From positions 1 through 7,486 of the forward strand of contig DAOUTT010000099.1 of the NCBI GenBank assembly GCA_030668545.1: 7,486 nt of DNA, written 5' to 3'. The stretch's first letter is position 1; each line of letters begins with the position of its first letter. Made by a program: the position numbers and the translations under genes. This DNA is from Anaerolineales bacterium (GTDB taxonomy: Bacteria; Chloroflexota; Anaerolineae; Anaerolineales; E44-bin32). Under the pieces are notes generated by a model. That model saw nothing but the letters and a program-made list of their open reading frames with translations, was not told where the DNA came from and ran no database searches. Shown here piece by piece: positions 5,497-7,486 of the stretch.

Positions 5497-5850
5497 ATGT
5501 TCATTCAGATTGAAGATTCAGAAGGCGCACCCGTCCCTCCTGAGGAGGTGCGGATACAGTCGGTCCACATCGACCCCTATCCGGATGGGAAACGAATTCG
5601 AGTCACACTGGAGCTCACTCCCTTCCAAGACCCCCCAGATCTCGATGTGATTGTGCTTGATCAGGACGGCGAAGAATCGGCGAGTATGAGCATCATCGGC
5701 GCAGCAACCCCTAAGTTAAACTTCACCGCGCACCTGCGTGGGGATCACCTATCCTCAACTTATCTACTAATTTCACGATTGAGCTACGAAGACCTCGGAG
5801 AGGTTGACCGTAAGGAGATTGCCTTCTCTACGACAGAGGAGGGTGGATAG
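5497..5850 (+). CDS. Conserved-looking protein of unknown function, 117 residues
   Basis: I do not recognise a named family. The product is small, acidic and soluble, with no signal peptide or membrane segment. Alternating hydrophobic residues in RIRVTLELTPF (33-43) and LDVIVLDQDG (49-58), plus LNFTAHLRG (74-82) and a final TYLLISRLSYEDLG (88-101), suggest a beta-sandwich-like fold. The tail is acidic (FSTTEEGG). The ATG at 5497 is preferred to the in-frame TTG at 5455, because that TTG lies inside the -35 box and so cannot be on the transcript from this promoter. No Shine-Dalgarno is visible, in keeping with a very short leader. The gene ends in TAG six bases before the GTG of the regulator, in the same reading frame, so the two are co-transcribed. 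The pairing suggests a partner or sensor role for the regulator, but that is inference. Confidence 0.75.
   Translation: MFIQIEDSEGAPVPPEEVRIQSVHIDPYPDGKRIRVTLELTPFQDPPDLDVIVLDQDGEESASMSIIGAATPKLNFTAHLRGDHLSSTYLLISRLSYEDLGEVDRKEIAFSTTEEGG
5836..5842 (+). promoter_or_regulatory. Shine-Dalgarno-like GAGGAGG before the regulator start
   Basis: GAGGAGG lies in the last codons of the 117-residue protein, 14 nt before the GTG at 5857. That spacing is longer than usual, so re-initiation by ribosomes finishing the upstream gene is likely to matter. No other in-frame start exists between the TAG at 5848-5850 and the GTG. Confidence 0.45.
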
Positions 5851-5856
5851 ACCCCA

Positions 5857-7486
5857 GTGGCGAAACTCGATTCGGTTCTGCGGCATGCCATAACGGCGCC
5901 GACCTTCGATCAGACCAAGCTGCATCGTGATCGATTGGTCGATGAGCTCCATGCCGATATCCCCCGTAAATTAATCGCCATCGCAGCTCCGCCAGGGTAT
6001 GGCAAAACGACCCTTCTAGCGGATTTCACCGCCCACACCGAACTTCCGGTCTGCTGGGTGAGGATCACAGAGGCCGACCGTGATGTCTTGCGCTTCGCCA
6101 GCATCCTGAACAACTCTCTCCAGAAACGTTTCCGGCGAATAAAGAATGAAATCGACCTGGAGAAACTCTTTAGCACACCTCCGGAAGCGTTGGCTCACAT
6201 TTTTGCAGAAGTGATCGATGCCAACATCAGCGACACTTTTGTTATTGTTTTAGATGACGTTCACCTCATCAATTCTTCAAAATCGACATTGGCATTTATC
6301 GACGCCCTGCTCGAGGTCCTTCCTGAACAGGTGACACTCATCGCCGCGGGGCGGGAAGTTGTTGAAGTCTCGCTTGCAAGACTCATGGCGGCTGGTGATC
6401 TCGGGGGGATGGGACCTCAAGACCTGGCACTCACGCGGGATGAGATCATCGATATGGCCAGGATCCAATCCGGTATCTCCCTGACGGATGACCATGCCGA
6501 TAGGCTCGTAGATGAGACGAAGGGTTGGATCACCGGCTTGATCCTCTCGGGGGAAATCTCCGGGAAAGACATCCCTTCGTTCGTGTTTGAAGCCCGTCCC
6601 ATGGTCTACGAGTACCTTGCTTCAATAGTGCTTAACCGTCAGCCAGATGATTTGCGGCGGTTCATGCTCGATTCCTCAGTGTTCCCCGTAATGACGTCGG
6701 ACGCCTGCGATGAGGTGCTCAAGCGTGAGGATAGCAAGCGCTACCTGACGCGCCTGCTGCGTGGGGGACTTTTCATCTCGGCGACGAATGAGAGCCCGCG
6801 CACCTACGAGTACCATCCCCAGTTCAGGGAATTCCTGCTGGACTCCTCCCGCGGTGCAAATCCAAAGAAACTCCAAGCTTTACAGATCCGAGCGGCGAAA
6901 CATTTTGCAGAGGGTGGATCGATCGAGCAGGCTGTTGAACTGTATTTCAACGCAGGCGACCCCCAGAAGGCGGCTCGCCTGGCGGAATTATACGCGGTAG
7001 ATCTTTATGATCGGGGACGTTGGCGGACGCTGGAATCATGGGTGGAGATGATGCAGGAGGGGGAGGTAGCAATCCCACGTGTTTATTTGAACCTGGCGCG
7101 CCAATATCTAGATCAAGGCAACATCGATCAAATGGACGAGGCTGTTCGCCACGCGGATGAGATGCTGGGTTCAAGCGCGAGCAAGGCTGATCAAGCGCTT
7201 GTGGAACTCCATCGAGCGAACATCAGCACACGCCGGGAACAATATTTAGAGGCTGCGGAAGCTATAGATAACGCCAAAAGTATATTGGGAAATCGGGGAA
7301 GCAAGATTCTGCGTGTAGCGTATCTAAGGGTGCGAGCGAGGATCACTGCCCAAAGTGATGGCAAGTATGAAGAAGCGTTGAAGGATGTTCAGAGAGCGGC
7401 GAAGCTTCTTGAAGGCACGGATTCGCTGAATATTCTCGCGGCCACGCTGCAAGATGAAGCGCTCTATAAATACATACTCGGGCAAA
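5857..7486 (+). CDS. MalT/LAL-type STAND ATPase regulator, N-terminal part (runs off window)
   Basis: 543 codons are present with no stop, so the C-terminus is outside the window. The N-terminus has the LAL lead-in (TKLHRDRLVDEL, 21-32). It is followed by Walker A APPGYGKTT (44-52), Walker B VIVLDDVH (129-136) and a sensor-arginine strand LIAAGR (161-166). Downstream are KGWITGL (222-228), typical of the MalT nucleotide-binding module, a helical winged-helix region beginning YEYLASIVLNRQPDDLRRFML, and YHPQFREFLL near 335-344. From about residue 355 the chain is TPR-like, with repeated A/L-rich helix pairs (EQAVELYFNAGDPQKAARLAELYA and on). Such proteins are ATP-dependent, inducer-sensing transcription activators of the cytoplasm; the DNA-binding domain (LuxR HTH or an activator domain) would be at the unseen C-terminus. 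The start is GTG, two codons after the upstream stop. The inducer is unknown. Confidence 0.85.
   Translation, partial: MAKLDSVLRHAITAPTFDQTKLHRDRLVDELHADIPRKLIAIAAPPGYGKTTLLADFTAHTELPVCWVRITEADRDVLRFASILNNSLQKRFRRIKNEIDLEKLFSTPPEALAHIFAEVIDANISDTFVIVLDDVHLINSSKSTLAFIDALLEVLPEQVTLIAAGREVVEVSLARLMAAGDLGGMGPQDLALTRDEIIDMARIQSGISLTDDHADRLVDETKGWITGLILSGEISGKDIPSFVFEARPMVYEYLASIVLNRQPDDLRRFMLDSSVFPVMTSDACDEVLKREDSKRYLTRLLRGGLFISATNESPRTYEYHPQFREFLLDSSRGANPKKLQALQIRAAKHFAEGGSIEQAVELYFNAGDPQKAARLAELYAVDLYDRGRWRTLESWVEMMQEGEVAIPRVYLNLARQYLDQGNIDQMDEAVRHADEMLGSSASKADQALVELHRANISTRREQYLEAAEAIDNAKSILGNRGSKILRVAYLRVRARITAQSDGKYEEALKDVQRAAKLLEGTDSLNILAATLQDEALYKYILGQ

Noticed and set aside
5166..5504. Minus-strand open frame of 112 codons in the divergent intergenic region
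   Set aside because: It crosses the plus-strand promoter and start codon, has irregular composition and no recognisable motif or good ribosome site.
1..7486. CRISPR array, insertion sequence, toxin-antitoxin pair or phage genes
   Set aside because: I found no regularly spaced direct repeats, no transposase or integrase motifs, and no paired small genes of toxin-antitoxin type.

Overview
The window looks like chromosomal DNA of a bacterium of roughly even base composition. The best guess is a member of the Chloroflexota (Anaerolineae-like). The reasons are a TtuA/TtuB tRNA-thiolation pair of Thermus/Chloroflexota type, a DUF1385 membrane protein, and a large MalT-like STAND regulator of a kind common in that phylum. 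The assignment is an inference from protein resemblance, because no rRNA or other marker gene is present.

From left to right: positions 1-131 are non-coding and hold a strong palindrome (45-66). Positions 132-2423 are a compact minus-strand operon, read ttuB > ttuA > queF > yhhQ. It has a near-consensus sigma70-type promoter at 2446-2474 and very tight gene spacing: 27 nt, then a 4-nt ATGA overlap, then a 4-nt gap. Positions 2424-2759 are intergenic and carry that promoter plus a hairpin just behind the next gene. Positions 2760-5046 are a second minus-strand pair: an M20 metallopeptidase (dipeptidase type) followed 25 nt later by a DUF1385 multi-pass membrane protein. Positions 5047-5496 are a 450-bp divergent intergenic region with a clear plus-strand promoter next to the first plus-strand gene and a degenerate tRNA-like stretch. 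From 5497 to the end the plus strand carries a 117-residue protein of unknown function, followed in the same reading frame by an N-terminal fragment (543 residues) of a MalT/LAL-type STAND ATPase regulator that runs off the window.

The first operon joins two separate tRNA modification routes. TtuB (ubiquitin-like sulfur carrier) and TtuA (Fe-S, PP-loop sulfurtransferase) should make 2-thioribothymidine at T-loop position 54. YhhQ (precursor uptake) and QueF (preQ0 to preQ1 reduction) supply queuosine for anticodon position 34. The most notable detail is that the TtuB-like carrier does not end in Gly-Gly but in Gly-Gly-Ala-His, so it should need proteolytic trimming before activation. The other unexplained unit is the 117-residue protein plus STAND regulator pair. 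I see no CRISPR array, insertion sequence or phage gene, and no previously undescribed system that the sequence alone would prove.
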